From: JAGQPD01 sp020426865
GTDB lineage: Bacteria; Planctomycetota; Planctomycetia; Pirellulales; Pirellulaceae
DNA length: 31,791 nucleotides
Assembly: GCA_041399065.1 (NCBI GenBank)
Contig: JAWKTN010000018.1
Location: forward strand, 1-31,791
Direction of reading: 5' to 3'
In this document: positions 17,116 to 25,552 of the stretch, in pieces
How positions within the stretch are numbered: position 1 is the first letter of the stretch
How the letters are laid out: each line of letters opens with the position of its first letter
Program-made: the position numbers and the translations under genes
The notes under the pieces: model-generated
What the model was told of the DNA's origin: nothing
Databases searched by the model: none
The model's input: only the letters and a program-made list of their open reading frames with translations

Positions 17116-17773
17116 ATGGACATTTGAGAAGGCTGGGGTAATCTACAATGCGGTTTGGCCCGCCATTTGCGATAGCTAGTCTGGGTGCGGCAATTCAACT
17201 GAGGTTATGGGTCCCCAGCATAGGACAAACGCAGAGCCGTAACCGGGGCAGGGCGTGAAAGTGATTCCACCCATCGCGGCTCGACGGTTACAACCGAAAT
17301 ACTAAAGACTGATCGGCCGAGCGCGCTCATGAAGGCGTGACACTATGTACTTTTGGGCTTGGGCTTCGTGCGTTCCGAGTGAAACTCCGACGCACATTGC
17401 ACACCGCCGACCGCCAGCTCGGTGTGTCGGACCGAAGCACGCAGGGTATCTGAATTCGCGGTATGTTGCTACTGGCAGCGCGAGATCTCTTTCTCTCCGC
17501 AAGGTCAAACACGATCTGCCAGAATGGCATGGCCTCGCCGACCTGCCGAGAAACCGACTCTGCCAATTTAGCATGACGCAGAATCGCCCAAAGAAGGCAC
17601 CGTACGCAAGATATTGCTGAATAACGGCTTACGAAGCTTGTTGTTGTGTTTTCAGAATAATGGCACAGCAAATGCTTACTTAATGCATTTTTTAGGCAGG
17701 TGCCAATATGGCGTTTTGTTTTGCTGAAGCTGAAAACATGTTGTTAACGGTGTACTAGGAAGTGAGGCACGGC
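17116..17773. other. Intergenic stretch between the two membrane/MBL modules
   Basis: About 650 bases without a convincing gene. CATAACCT (17106-17113, spanning the end of the MBL gene) and AGGTTATG (17202-17209) form an exact 8-bp inverted repeat about 100 bases wide. Its R-box-like ends faintly recall an attC site, but the inner arms do not pair. GTAACC/GGTTAC form another short pair near 17240 and 17286. The last 120 bases are AT-rich and probably hold the promoter of the next operon. Confidence 0.4.
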
Positions 17774-18550
17774 ATGGCGGAGCCAAACAGCTTATTCGAT
17801 GAATCTGCTTTGCGGGCGAGACTCGCTCCAACCCTCGTGGTGGTCGTGATTCCCGTCATCGGATTTCTTTGCTGGTTCTCGGCATTCTCTGTAACTCAAA
17901 TGACGCTCGGGGTGGCGCTATCGACAGTTCTGGTTGCTGTCTTTTCGCAGGTTGGCCGAGATCAGGAGCGGGCACTTCAACCAAAACTCTATGCCAAATG
18001 GAGTAGTCAGCCTTCTGTCCAGCTACTGCGATACCGGTCCCGGCTGCTAGCGAAAGAGACGCGACAGCGATACGGGCTAAAGCTTGAAGGCACCAATCCT
18101 GCTCTTCGCCTTCCTTCTGAAATTGAAGAGATGGCGGAGCCGGAGGGGGCGGATGTTCGTTATGACTCGGTGTGTCTGTATCCGCGAGATACGATCCGCA
18201 ATAAAGCGACATTTCCTTTGGTCTTCGCGGAAAATGTGAATTACTGATTCCGGCGAAATCTTCTTGGTATGAAGTACGCGGGCATCGAGCTGAGTCTTGC
18301 CGGTGAGTTCTCAGCAATGTTCGCGACGATAATTCGAATGAAAGGCGATACGTTGGACCTTCCACCAATCCCAACGGTTGCCGCTGTACTGTATGCCTTG
18401 CTGCTCGCTTCGTGTAGCTTAAGGATCAATTCGGAGTGGGTGCGGATGGCTGCATTTGCCTCCGCCGAACGATTAATCGGCGCATGTGACTTGATTCCGG
18501 GGGCGTCGCCTTCGAAGTCCATCGCCGCGGAACTGCAAAAGGAGTACTGA
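17774..18550 (+). pseudogene. Membrane protein of the E2-E1-JAB operon, with an in-frame TGA
   Basis: The start is ATG 17774 (GAGG six bases upstream). The first part has two membrane helices (LVVVVIPVIGFLCWFSAF and a second near residues 37-55), then a cytoplasmic region. After YPRDTIRNKATFPLVFAENVNY comes TGA (18245-18247). The same frame then continues FRRNLLGMKYAGIELSLAGEF, a third hydrophobic stretch near TVAAVLYALLLA, and a stop at 18548-18550 that overlaps the next start (TGATG). The codon pattern runs smoothly across the TGA, so this is one gene of about 258 codons. A single change (GGA to TGA, giving NYGFRRN) would explain it. An ATG at 18269 lacks a ribosome site. Function unknown; as first gene of a coupled operon it is a candidate membrane effector or conjugation target. 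Nonsense mutation, sequencing error or readthrough remain open. Confidence 0.65.
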
Positions 18551-19638
18551 TGTCGAACATAGCGCAGGATATTTTATGGCCAACTAACTCTGAAGTGCTG
18601 ATTCGTGTGGGGCTGTTGTACGTTGGACAAGGCGATTCGTCGGTCGTTTTGGTCAAGGACGGCGATGGTTATAAAACCGTGCTGATCGATATCAATCGGG
18701 ATACTGAAGGCAACAACGGAATCAATGTTCCCAAGCTGATGAAAGATCTGCTCGCGAACCAGGACGGTCGTCTCGATCTCTTCGTCAACACCCATCCCCA
18801 CAAGGACCATCTCGACGACATCACCGAATTGTCCGAACAGGTGGATATCCACGAAATCTGGGAATCGGGACATGTGCCGGGCAAAGATGACAAAGCGTCG
18901 TATGACGAATTGCAAGCTGTCATCAAGAAAGTGAAGAAAAAGCACGGGAACGACGCGGTGACCGAGATGCTCGGAAGCAGAACCGCTATCGCGTTTGGCG
19001 ACGCCGAAATCTACATTCTTTCGCCAGCCGAGCATGTGAAAGACGACATTGCCGACGAGGATGACGCCGGACGTCGCCGCCGCATCCATGAACATTGTGC
19101 GGTCCTTCGCTTCGGAAAGGATTCGACATGGATCCTGTTCACCGGCGATTCTGACCGCACCGCCTGGGAAGAGCACATCACCGATTATCACAAGAAACGC
19201 CTGCCGTCACAGATCCTGAACGCATCTCATCACGGGTCGCGAACGTTCTTCAAGCACGAAGAAGAAGACGATCCGTACATGACCGCTATTGAGACGATTG
19301 ATCCTGAGTATGTGATCGTTTCTGCACCAAAGCAGTCGGAAAGTCGCCATGATCATCCGCATGACGATGCGATGGAACTATACGAAGAGCGTGTCGGCAA
19401 GGACTCCGTGCTGCATACCGGTGCAAACCGCGAATCCTACATCTGCGACATATTCACCGACGGAACCTACAAAATCAGTCACGATACCAGTCTCGTTGAT
19501 GAGTATGGCATCAACAACGACATGGAAAAAGAAGACAAGAAGTCGGCAACCAAGAACAATGTACGCTCGATTGGTGTTCGAGCTGCTGCGCCGATGATGG
19601 CGACGAAGCTAGATCATAAACCGATGGGGAACCAGTGA
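18550..19638 (+). CDS. ComEC/Rec2-type metallo-beta-lactamase-fold hydrolase
   Basis: This is an intact 362-residue protein with GGAG five bases before the ATG. It opens with IRVGLLYVGQGDSSVVLV and the metal motif NTHPHKDHLDDI (residues 80-91: His82, His84, Asp86, His87). Later come LFTGDSD (about residue 197), ASHHGSRTF (about 226) and SRHDHPHDD (about 266), the signature order of the MBL domain in ComEC-like proteins. Only the soluble catalytic domain is present, with no signal peptide. It overlaps both neighbours: TGATG with the membrane protein upstream and TGATG with the E2-E1-JAB gene downstream. Comparative genomics by the Aravind group described MBL genes next to prokaryotic E1/E2/JAB genes. 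The substrate is unknown; a nucleic acid, nucleotide or signalling molecule is plausible. The C-terminal 50 residues are polar and probably disordered. Confidence 0.88.
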   Translation: MSNIAQDILWPTNSEVLIRVGLLYVGQGDSSVVLVKDGDGYKTVLIDINRDTEGNNGINVPKLMKDLLANQDGRLDLFVNTHPHKDHLDDITELSEQVDIHEIWESGHVPGKDDKASYDELQAVIKKVKKKHGNDAVTEMLGSRTAIAFGDAEIYILSPAEHVKDDIADEDDAGRRRRIHEHCAVLRFGKDSTWILFTGDSDRTAWEEHITDYHKKRLPSQILNASHHGSRTFFKHEEEDDPYMTAIETIDPEYVIVSAPKQSESRHDHPHDDAMELYEERVGKDSVLHTGANRESYICDIFTDGTYKISHDTSLVDEYGINNDMEKEDKKSATKNNVRSIGVRAAAPMMATKLDHKPMGNQ

Positions 19639-22013
19639 TGGAGGGTTGGTATACTCGGCATCCTCAATGGTTGGCCGCCGAGATCAAAGCACTCAGGCGG
19701 GCATATCCTCAGTTTCGGCTTGACGAAGGGCAGCTTCATCAGGGGAGTGTGGTGGTGTATGGCGAGCTTCAAGTCCGCCCACCGGGCGGGTCGAAGCGTC
19801 ACGCAGTTCGAGTGACTTTCCCTGATAACTCACCCTACGCTTTTCCGAGCGTGATTCCGATTGAGGCGATGCCGACGTTCGATCATTACGGCGCAGCTGC
19901 GTCGTATCCTCAGCCGAAGATGTTTGATCATCGCCATCAGATGCCGGGCGGGTCCCTGTGCCTCTTTCAGTATGAGACCCGCGTAGAAGACGGTGGCGAA
20001 TCGATCAGTATCATCGACGTGCTGAGACGAGCGGAAGCCTGGTTCATAGGGCATGCCACTGGTCGCTGGCCACCTGATTCGCGCGAGAGCGAGATGCAAT
20101 CGCATTTTCTCCGGACGGAGGCCGGGATTCTTCTCAGCAGGATATTTTATTCCGACCGCCTGACCGGCCACGGTGAATTTTTCGCCGTGCGTGACATTCA
20201 TCGTTTTTATGTCGGACAGAGCCAATATGACGCGCCGCTGATCATGACAGCAGCGACCAAGATGACGGGAATCCTTGAGATCGTCGATGCACGGAGCGAT
20301 CTCAAACATATCTTCCCTTGGCTCACCAACAGAGCTTGGGAGCCCGAAGCCTTCGTCCAAGCTCAGGAGCAGCAACGCAGAGAGAAAGGGAAGGTCGATT
20401 TCGGAGATGTGGCTCGGATCAGTGGACATTGGTGGGAGCTGCCGAGGGAGCCGAAGGTCTTCCGGACCGGAAAGGGCTTGTTGGGTGTACTCTCGGAAAT
20501 TGCCGAAGGCGGTAATGCGTGGCAGATGGTCAATACGGCCCTGAGGACCGATCTGACACTCAAGACAAATCAACATATCGGTCTTTGCTATCCAGGCCGC
20601 TCCGGCGGACGGGAATGGCTGATCCTCGTGGTTGACGCCGGGATGCAGGAAATCGGCGGCGAGCCGGCTGTGCAAACGGAGGACCAGAAGCGGTCCCGGT
20701 TTGAACAGGCTCGTGTTCTTTGCATCGCAGCACATGGGCTGACCCCAAAGGACATGCGACTTCGCAATGAGACCGTCATCGCGTCGGAAATCACCGAGAA
20801 GAAAGTCGCTCTGTTCGGCGTGGGGGCGCTGGGATCGAAAGTCGCTGAACTTCTGGCTCAGGCCGGGGTTTCGTACTTCAAGCTTTGCGATGGCGACCGC
20901 TTGAATGTAGGTAATGTGGCTCGCCACATCGGAAGTTTGAGCGAATGTGGTGCTCCCAAGACTGAGGTCGTGGCGCGGCGTATTTGGGAGGTGAACCCGT
21001 ATGCGGAAATAGCAACATGGTCTGGCCACATCAGTCCTACAAAAAAGGAAGCCCAGGCATTTTTCTCAAATATCGATTTGATCATCTGCACGATTGCCGA
21101 TGAAGGAGCGGAATCCGGGTTTAACGATTTGGCGGTTTCAATCAAGGCTCCGGTCATCTATGGCCGCGCGCTCCGTCGCGCCGAGATGGGCCGCGTCTTT
21201 CTCGTCCGACCTGGGCAAGATGCCTGCAAGACCTGCCTTAGCATGATTTCGAGGAACGGCGATCCGGCATGGATCGCAATCAGCGAGCGGCCAGAAGACT
21301 CATTGCTGCATGAATGCGGTCGTCCCGTCATTGCGGGAAGTGCAGTCGACCTGTCATTCGTCGCGTCCATGATCGCACGGCAGGCGATCGATACATTGGA
21401 AGGCCGCGAACGGACTTCCAACCATTTCGTCTGGTCGCTGAAAAGGGCAGCCGATCTCAGTGACCAATTGCAACATCCTTACAGCGTCGCGACCGGCGCA
21501 TTTGGCCCTCAGCCAGGATGCCCGTCCTGCGGCCCTGCAGAGATCCTGACGGTCGAGTTTCTAGAGTCAGTGAAAGCTAACATGGTGGCTGAAGTCGAGG
21601 CCTGCCCGACGACCGAGACTGGCGGCATCCTGATCGGAAGGATCGAGGGCAACAGAGCAATCATAGAACAGGCCACCGGTCCCGGTCCGAACGCTGTTAA
21701 GACATCCACGCGTTTCGAGCGGGACATCAAGTTTGCGCAGGCGGAACTCAATTCGGCGGCAAGTCGCAGCAATCCCAGCATCTATTTGGGGGAGTGGCAC
21801 TCGCACTTGGTAGCATCTCCGGAACCCAGCCCACGGGATGTCCTGTCGATGCAAGAGATTGCCGAATCAGGCAACTATGCGACGGACTGTCCCGTCATGG
21901 TAGTTTGCGGCTTCGATCAGAAGGCAGGCGCTGTCGCCGAGATCAAAGCTTGGGCCTTCCCGGTTTCATCAAGCATGCGTCGAGTCGCAATTGGGGTCAC
22001 CGCAGGCGAATAG
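19638..22013 (+). CDS. Single-chain E2-E1-JAB ubiquitin-like conjugation/deconjugation protein
   Basis: I start at ATG 19638, which overlaps the preceding TGA and has GGGGA upstream; a GTG three bases earlier is possible. The product is 791 residues. Residues 1-150 are an E2-like domain (VRVTFPDNSPYAFP, then PGGSLCLF with the presumed catalytic Cys108). About 150-380 is a linker region. From about 388, a ThiF/E1 domain carries the nucleotide motif LFGVGALGSKVAELL and DGDRLNVGNVARH, paired CKTC (530-533) and CPSC (628-631) for zinc, and ECGRPVIAGSAVDL with Cys560 as candidate catalytic cysteine. From about 650, a JAB/JAMM peptidase has ETGGILIG (Glu660) and GEWHSHLVASPEPSPRD (His721, His723, Ser731, Asp734), so all metal and catalytic residues are present. 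It could activate, transfer and remove a modifier. Related E1-E2 and JAB proteins (Cap2/Cap3) act in type II CBASS, but no CD-NTase or ubiquitin-like protein is seen here. Confidence 0.92.
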   Translation: MEGWYTRHPQWLAAEIKALRRAYPQFRLDEGQLHQGSVVVYGELQVRPPGGSKRHAVRVTFPDNSPYAFPSVIPIEAMPTFDHYGAAASYPQPKMFDHRHQMPGGSLCLFQYETRVEDGGESISIIDVLRRAEAWFIGHATGRWPPDSRESEMQSHFLRTEAGILLSRIFYSDRLTGHGEFFAVRDIHRFYVGQSQYDAPLIMTAATKMTGILEIVDARSDLKHIFPWLTNRAWEPEAFVQAQEQQRREKGKVDFGDVARISGHWWELPREPKVFRTGKGLLGVLSEIAEGGNAWQMVNTALRTDLTLKTNQHIGLCYPGRSGGREWLILVVDAGMQEIGGEPAVQTEDQKRSRFEQARVLCIAAHGLTPKDMRLRNETVIASEITEKKVALFGVGALGSKVAELLAQAGVSYFKLCDGDRLNVGNVARHIGSLSECGAPKTEVVARRIWEVNPYAEIATWSGHISPTKKEAQAFFSNIDLIICTIADEGAESGFNDLAVSIKAPVIYGRALRRAEMGRVFLVRPGQDACKTCLSMISRNGDPAWIAISERPEDSLLHECGRPVIAGSAVDLSFVASMIARQAIDTLEGRERTSNHFVWSLKRAADLSDQLQHPYSVATGAFGPQPGCPSCGPAEILTVEFLESVKANMVAEVEACPTTETGGILIGRIEGNRAIIEQATGPGPNAVKTSTRFERDIKFAQAELNSAASRSNPSIYLGEWHSHLVASPEPSPRDVLSMQEIAESGNYATDCPVMVVCGFDQKAGAVAEIKAWAFPVSSSMRRVAIGVTAGE

Positions 22014-22379
22014 AGTAATCCGTGCTGAGGTATCCGCATCGCAGGTTAGCGGATTAGACCGCACATCTACAAATCGTTGATGCGGGCGACTGAGCAGCGA
22101 AAAGCTGAGGAGCTGACGCTCACAATTTACTGCATCGGTCACATCGACCGACGCAGGCTACGTAACAAGCAGGCAGCTCTTGCATATAGCTTCCACTTGG
22201 TTTCCTACCAAACACGGTTAGCCGAATTCAAGCTACCGGAGTTAAGTGATTGATCCCGCGCGATAGGGGGGCGACGTCACAAAACTGTAACAAATCTTGC
22301 CTTTCTTCTTCCGTGATATCGTGGTTTATCCCATATCTGGCGGATAAGTCTCCCGTTACCACCAGATATTGATTTCAGT
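22014..22379. other. Intergenic region upstream of the relaxase
   Basis: The 366 bases between the conjugation-operon stop and the relaxase start contain no recognisable gene. The last 120 bases are AT-rich and include an 11-bp inverted repeat just before the relaxase start (22333-22369). As MOBF relaxases often act on an oriT beside their own gene, this is the natural place to look for oriT and the relaxase promoter. Confidence 0.45.
22333..22369. repeat. Inverted repeat next to the relaxase gene, candidate oriT/operator
   Basis: ATATCTGGCGG (22333-22343) and CCACCAGATAT (22359-22369) are inverted copies with one mismatch around a 15-base loop. The repeat ends 10 bases before the relaxase ATG, where no ribosome site can be seen. 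MOBF relaxases recognise a hairpin beside the nic site. Alternatively this is an operator for self-repression or a leader hairpin that hides the start. Confidence 0.45.
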
Positions 22380-25004
22380 ATGCTCCGTATCATTCAGAAT
22401 CAGGCGGCTGCTTCGGCGAAGTCGTATTACAGTCAGGCTGATTATCTCAGTGAAGGACAGGAGCTTGTTGGAGATTGGGGAGGCCGAACCGCCGAGCTCC
22501 TAGGACTATGGGGAACGGTAGATAAGCGTCAATTCGACCGGCTGTGCGACAATCTTCATCCCGCGACCGGCCGACAGCTGACACCGAGGACGCGGTTTGA
22601 CCGTAGCGTCGGGTACGACTGCAATTTTCATGCACCGAAGGGCGTGTCGGTAGCACTATCGCTGCTGGGAGATGAACGGATCGCTGCAGCCTTTGAACAG
22701 AGTGTCGCCGAAACCATGGAAGATATGGAGTGTGACGCGCGGACACGCATACGGCGGCGGGGCATGTGCGACGACCGTGTGACCGCCAACCTGGTGTGGG
22801 CAGGATTCACCCACCTGACCGCCAGGCCGGTAGACGGTATTCCCGACATGCATCTTCATAAACACTGCTTTACGCTTAACGTCACCTACGATGACACGGA
22901 GAAGGTATTCAAGGCATGTCAGTTTCGGGACATCAAGCGGGACGCCCCCTACTTCGAAGCACTATTTCATAGTCGGTTGGCCAAACGCATAGTCGATCTA
23001 GGATATACCGTCGAACGGAAGGGGCGCAGCTGGGACATTGTGGAAGTGCCACAATCGGTGCGGGACAAGTTCTCGCGTCGGACGGGCCAGATCGAAGAAC
23101 TGGCGGCCGAAGAGGGGATTCTCGACGCAGCGGAAAAGGATAAGCTTGCTGCCAAATCACGGGAAGCAAAAGTGGGCGGTCTTGCGATGAGTGAGCTGCG
23201 AAAACTCTGGTGGGAACGGCTTTCCGAAGATGAACGCGACTCGTTGAATCGTGCCGGGCACCCTGTCAGACGCCCGTTGGCACCGACGTCGCCGCAAGAG
23301 GCCGCGGTAGAGGCCCTCGATCAGGCACGGCTTCACTGCTTCGAACGAGCGTCTGTCGTGCCCGAACGACAGTTGCTTGCCGAGGCGATAAGGCGTGGAG
23401 TGGGAAGGACGACCGCGAACGACATTTCCAGCGCCCATGCTCAGTCGGACGCAATCGTCAGGAATTATCGAAACCGAAAGGTCGTCACGACGCCCAACGT
23501 GCTTGCCGAAGAACGAGCAGTTTTTGACTTTGCTCGAGAAATGAAAGGGTTAGCAGAGCCGCTGAACGAGTTCTGGAGCATTCATCGAGACTGGCTGAAT
23601 CATGAACAGAGAGCGGCTGTCCAACACGTGCTTACCAGTCGCGACGGCGTTATTGTGCTATCAGGCGGCGCAGGAACCGGGAAAACCAGTCTGATGCAGG
23701 AAGCAGTTTCGGCCATTGAGGCCGGCGGGCACCAGGTGTTCGCCTTCGCCCCGTCAGCGGAAGCAAGCCGGGGCGTGCTTGCTGCAGAAGGCTTTGCCGG
23801 CGCAACGACCGTGGCTGAGTTGCTGATCAATGACAAGTTACAGGAATCTGCGAGGGGGCAGGTCATCTGGATTGACGAAGCTGGGCTGCTAGGAATGAAG
23901 ACCCAGCGACAGGTGTTTGATATTGCTGACCGTTTAGGTGCCCGCGTCGTACTCTCCGGCGACTGGCGGCAACATGCAAGCGTGGAGAGGGGTTCCCCCC
24001 TCAAGCTGCTGGAGCGGTATGCTGACCTTACGCCAGCTTTTGTTCGCGAGATTCAGCGGCAGAAGGGTGCGTATCGAGACGCGGTCGCCGCAATCGCGGC
24101 GGGCGACCTGGCGAGTGGGTTCAAACAGCTGGACAAGCTCGGTTGGATCAAAGAGATCAGCGGAGAGGACCGCAACGCTGTGATTGCCAAGGAATACGCC
24201 GATTCAACGCAAAATGGCATGACTACTCTCCTTGTATCGCCGACCCGGGCGGAGGGCGATCAAATCTCCGAGGCGATTCGGCGAGAACTGAAATCTCGAA
24301 ATCGGATCGGGGCAGAGGATAGAGAGATCGTCCAACTACAGCCACTACACCTGACGGAAGCCGAACGACGGGATGCTGCCTTTTACCGGCCGGGAGATGT
24401 AATCGTATTTCAGCGTAGCGCCAATGGACACCGCAAGGGAGAGCGAATCACTGTTGGTGACAGTGTCAGCTCCGAGCTTGCCGAATTGGCAGACGCGTTT
24501 GGCATATTTCGTGAATCAGGATTAGCGATCGCCCGAGGCGATTTGATTCGGATGACTGCGAATGGCACAACATTGGACGGAAAGCACCGTCTGAACAACG
24601 GCTCAGTGCACCGTGTAAAGGGGGTCGACGCAAGAGGCAACATCAAGTTACAAAATGGATGGACGATTGCCCGAGACTATGGTTATCTCTCACATGGCTA
24701 TGTCCTCACCAGCCACGCGTCACAGGGGAAAACGGTGGACCATGTGATCCTTGCAGAGTCTAGCATGTCGTTTCCTGCGGGAAGCCAGGAACAGTTCTAC
24801 GTTTCGGCCAGCCGTGGGCGCCGCAAGTGCACGGTGTTTACCGATGACCGGGAATCGCTTAAAGAGTCGATATCTGGCACTTCGGTGCGATTATCTGCCA
24901 CCGAATTGTTGGAGAACGACCGTAAGCGACGACGGCGGGCATCGACTCTAAGGCAGCTAGCGAATGCGGACACCAACCAACCGATAGCAACATATGGAAG
25001 ATAG
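22380..25004 (+). CDS. MOBF (TrwC/TraI-like) conjugative relaxase-helicase
   Basis: This is an intact 874-residue protein. The N-terminal relaxase domain has catalytic tyrosines near the start (SAKSYYSQADYLSEGQ: Tyr16, Tyr17), the fold motif DCNFHAPKGVSVALSL (residues 80-95) and the three-histidine metal motif MHLHKH (His158, His160, His162). The C-terminal half is a RecD-like superfamily 1 helicase: LSGGAGTGKTSLMQE (Walker A, about residue 428), VIWIDEAGLLG (Walker B), VLSGDWRQHASVERG and the final GYVLTSHASQGKTVD and FYVSASRGR. It would nick one strand at oriT, stay attached through Tyr and unwind the plasmid for transfer. No coupling protein or type IV secretion gene lies in the window, so the element may be mobilized in trans. 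The next gene overlaps its end by 11 bases. Confidence 0.93.
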   Translation: MLRIIQNQAAASAKSYYSQADYLSEGQELVGDWGGRTAELLGLWGTVDKRQFDRLCDNLHPATGRQLTPRTRFDRSVGYDCNFHAPKGVSVALSLLGDERIAAAFEQSVAETMEDMECDARTRIRRRGMCDDRVTANLVWAGFTHLTARPVDGIPDMHLHKHCFTLNVTYDDTEKVFKACQFRDIKRDAPYFEALFHSRLAKRIVDLGYTVERKGRSWDIVEVPQSVRDKFSRRTGQIEELAAEEGILDAAEKDKLAAKSREAKVGGLAMSELRKLWWERLSEDERDSLNRAGHPVRRPLAPTSPQEAAVEALDQARLHCFERASVVPERQLLAEAIRRGVGRTTANDISSAHAQSDAIVRNYRNRKVVTTPNVLAEERAVFDFAREMKGLAEPLNEFWSIHRDWLNHEQRAAVQHVLTSRDGVIVLSGGAGTGKTSLMQEAVSAIEAGGHQVFAFAPSAEASRGVLAAEGFAGATTVAELLINDKLQESARGQVIWIDEAGLLGMKTQRQVFDIADRLGARVVLSGDWRQHASVERGSPLKLLERYADLTPAFVREIQRQKGAYRDAVAAIAAGDLASGFKQLDKLGWIKEISGEDRNAVIAKEYADSTQNGMTTLLVSPTRAEGDQISEAIRRELKSRNRIGAEDREIVQLQPLHLTEAERRDAAFYRPGDVIVFQRSANGHRKGERITVGDSVSSELAELADAFGIFRESGLAIARGDLIRMTANGTTLDGKHRLNNGSVHRVKGVDARGNIKLQNGWTIARDYGYLSHGYVLTSHASQGKTVDHVILAESSMSFPAGSQEQFYVSASRGRRKCTVFTDDRESLKESISGTSVRLSATELLENDRKRRRRASTLRQLANADTNQPIATYGR

Positions 25005-25365
25005 TAGTGTTGTTGTTGAAGGGAACTTCGCCCGGAAGGCGGTCACAGAAGCCGCTGACGAATACCAGGCATTCTCATTTGGCCGCATCGGCGTCAAGCC
25101 TCAGCTGACACTACTTTTTCGCAAAGCAACTGGCGAAGTGCACGGATTTGCCTACGCCGACTTGCGCGGAATCAGCACGCTCGACGAAGACCGTGGCTTC
25201 ACCATCCGGTTTGACTCGGGGACGGTAAAAATCGAAGGCCGAAACCTCCGGCAATTATTTCAATACATCTGCCTGCACCGAGCGGCCGAAATCGTCGAGA
25301 TCGACGAACAAATGACGCTACAATTGCCGCACGATCGGGCGGTGGTGTGGTTGGTGAAATTTTGA
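24994..25365 (+). CDS. Conserved hypothetical protein coupled to the relaxase
   Basis: The 123-residue ORF starts inside the last codons of the relaxase gene (11-base overlap), pointing to coupled translation. It reads KPQLTLLFRKATGEVHGFAY, then DLRGISTLDEDRGFTIRFDS, then TVKIEGRNLRQLFQYICLHRAAEIVEIDE. This is a small alpha/beta domain without signal peptide or membrane segment. I recognise no enzyme motif. Because it is tied to the relaxase it may assist DNA processing. The same arrangement appears, from memory, on other Planctomycete elements, which I could not check. Confidence 0.72.
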   Translation: MEDSSVVVEGNFARKAVTEAADEYQAFSFGRIGVKPQLTLLFRKATGEVHGFAYADLRGISTLDEDRGFTIRFDSGTVKIEGRNLRQLFQYICLHRAAEIVEIDEQMTLQLPHDRAVVWLVKF

Positions 25366-25385
25366 GCAAATGCGCAATGACTTAG

Positions 25386-25410
25386 GCTTGGTCGTGCCGA
25401 TTCACCAAGC
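25386..25410 (+). terminator. Weak terminator-like hairpin after the relaxase operon
   Basis: GCTTGGT (25386-25392) pairs with ACCAAGC (25404-25410) around an 11-base loop, 21 bases after the stop at 25365. No T-run follows, so intrinsic termination is doubtful. Confidence 0.22.
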
Positions 25411-25552
25411 ACTCGAATAGCAGAATCACAATCATATGCAACCGTTTGAACAGGAGAAACAGTGGTCGCCGGTTTGCACATCGAGACAGCCGCAGAATTG
25501 TATGACACGCCGTGCTGATCGCTTCTAAGATAAGCTGCATCACTATAGTAGA

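Noticed and set aside
17106..17209. attC site after the first MBL gene
   Set aside because: The outer CATAACCT/AGGTTATG pair is exact, but the interior arms are not complementary and the gene end overlaps it; too weak to call.
18245..18247. TGA as selenocysteine or reassigned codon
   Set aside because: No selenocysteine-insertion hairpin is evident just after it, TGA is used as the stop in several neighbouring genes (for example 18548 and 19636), and the flanking motif suggests Gly rather than Cys/Sec.
19830..21029. 399-codon open frame on the minus strand
   Set aside because: It is antisense to the E2-E1 part of the conjugation protein and shows no motifs or start signal; a by-product of codon bias.
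17774..22013. Classical type II CBASS
   Set aside because: E1-E2 and JAB activities are present, but no CD-NTase (GS…DxD motif) is encoded nearby, and the MBL gene is not part of core CBASS.
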